A DNA stretch of 64,000 nt from assembly GCF_003269275.1 (NCBI RefSeq), contig NZ_QLTS01000006.1, positions 63,385 to 127,384 of the forward strand. The letters run 5' to 3'. The notes under the pieces are model-generated. The model did no database searches and was not told where the DNA came from. It saw only the letters and a program-made list of their open reading frames with translations. The translations under genes were made by a program, and so were the position numbers. Of the stretch, positions 63,889 to 64,000 are shown piece by piece. Each line of letters starts with the position of its first letter. Position 1 is the stretch's first letter. The DNA is from Phascolarctobacterium faecium DSM 14760 (GTDB taxonomy: Bacteria > Bacillota > Negativicutes > Acidaminococcales > Acidaminococcaceae).

Positions 63889-64000
63889 ATACAAGTCGTC
63901 AAAAACGGCAGGCAGAACCTTGAAAACTGAACAATAACCAAAAACGAATGTGCGGGCGAGCGTTTCTTGAAAGAGGAGCGTTTGCCAAGTCAAAAAATAA

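Overview
The window is a stretch of low-to-mid GC Firmicutes chromosome. Gene content and order point to the class Negativicutes, and an Acidaminococcaceae/Phascolarctobacterium-like organism is my best guess. The supports are a csaB-type S-layer anchoring gene next to a DUF5693 gene, a glmS ribozyme, a SCIFF/ScfB pair, a bioBWFDA operon and the linked rapZ-yvcK-whiA genes. The class-level call rests on recognition and was not computed. I see no prophage, insertion sequence, CRISPR array or tRNA. Nearly all genes lie on the + strand; four are on the - strand.

Layout. 1-10.8 kb: the 3' part of secA, prfB with its programmed +1 frameshift, a DUF5693 membrane protein, csaB, and the division/peptidoglycan set ftsE-ftsX-M23 peptidase-S41 protease. 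10.9-14.2 kb: pgi, a stand-alone ComEC-like metallo-beta-lactamase-fold protein and a convergent monofunctional transglycosylase. 14.4-22.6 kb: a complete arginine pathway, argCJBDFGH. 22.7-29.7 kb: cyclic-di-AMP and amino-sugar genes (cdaA, cdaR, a COG2509 flavoprotein, glmM), then a glmS ribozyme and glmS. 29.8-34 kb: a DUF3783 gene and three minus-strand genes: an EamA transporter, a Vga/VmlR-like ABC-F protein behind an attenuator, and a PflX-like radical SAM protein. 34-37.2 kb: a ZTP riboswitch with a stand-alone AICAR transformylase, then a hotdog thioesterase and an acyl-CoA dehydrogenase. 37.4-44.1 kb: lspA-rluD-pyrR-LUD protein, udp-deoB, two small uncharacterised genes and exoA. 44.1-50.8 kb: uvrBAC. 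51-57.8 kb: rubredoxin, a small membrane protein with a HAD phosphatase, and bioBWFDA. 57.9-63.7 kb: rapZ-yvcK-whiA-polysaccharide deacetylase, then the SCIFF ranthipeptide precursor and its maturase. 63.75-64 kb: tandem strong promoters and a leader that look like the start of an rRNA operon whose 16S gene lies beyond the window.

The most interesting material is non-coding. It comprises (i) an ABC-F attenuator with a tiny leader peptide and alternative hairpins; (ii) a compact three-way junction directly 5' of the glmS ribozyme cleavage site; (iii) a 54-bp element present twice, 48/54 identical, upstream of two unrelated operons; (iv) a ZTP riboswitch whose variant pseudoknot is base-compensated; (v) a hairpin between the SCIFF precursor and its maturase; and (vi) a cluster of GTTAAC/GTTGAC half-sites over the biotin promoter.
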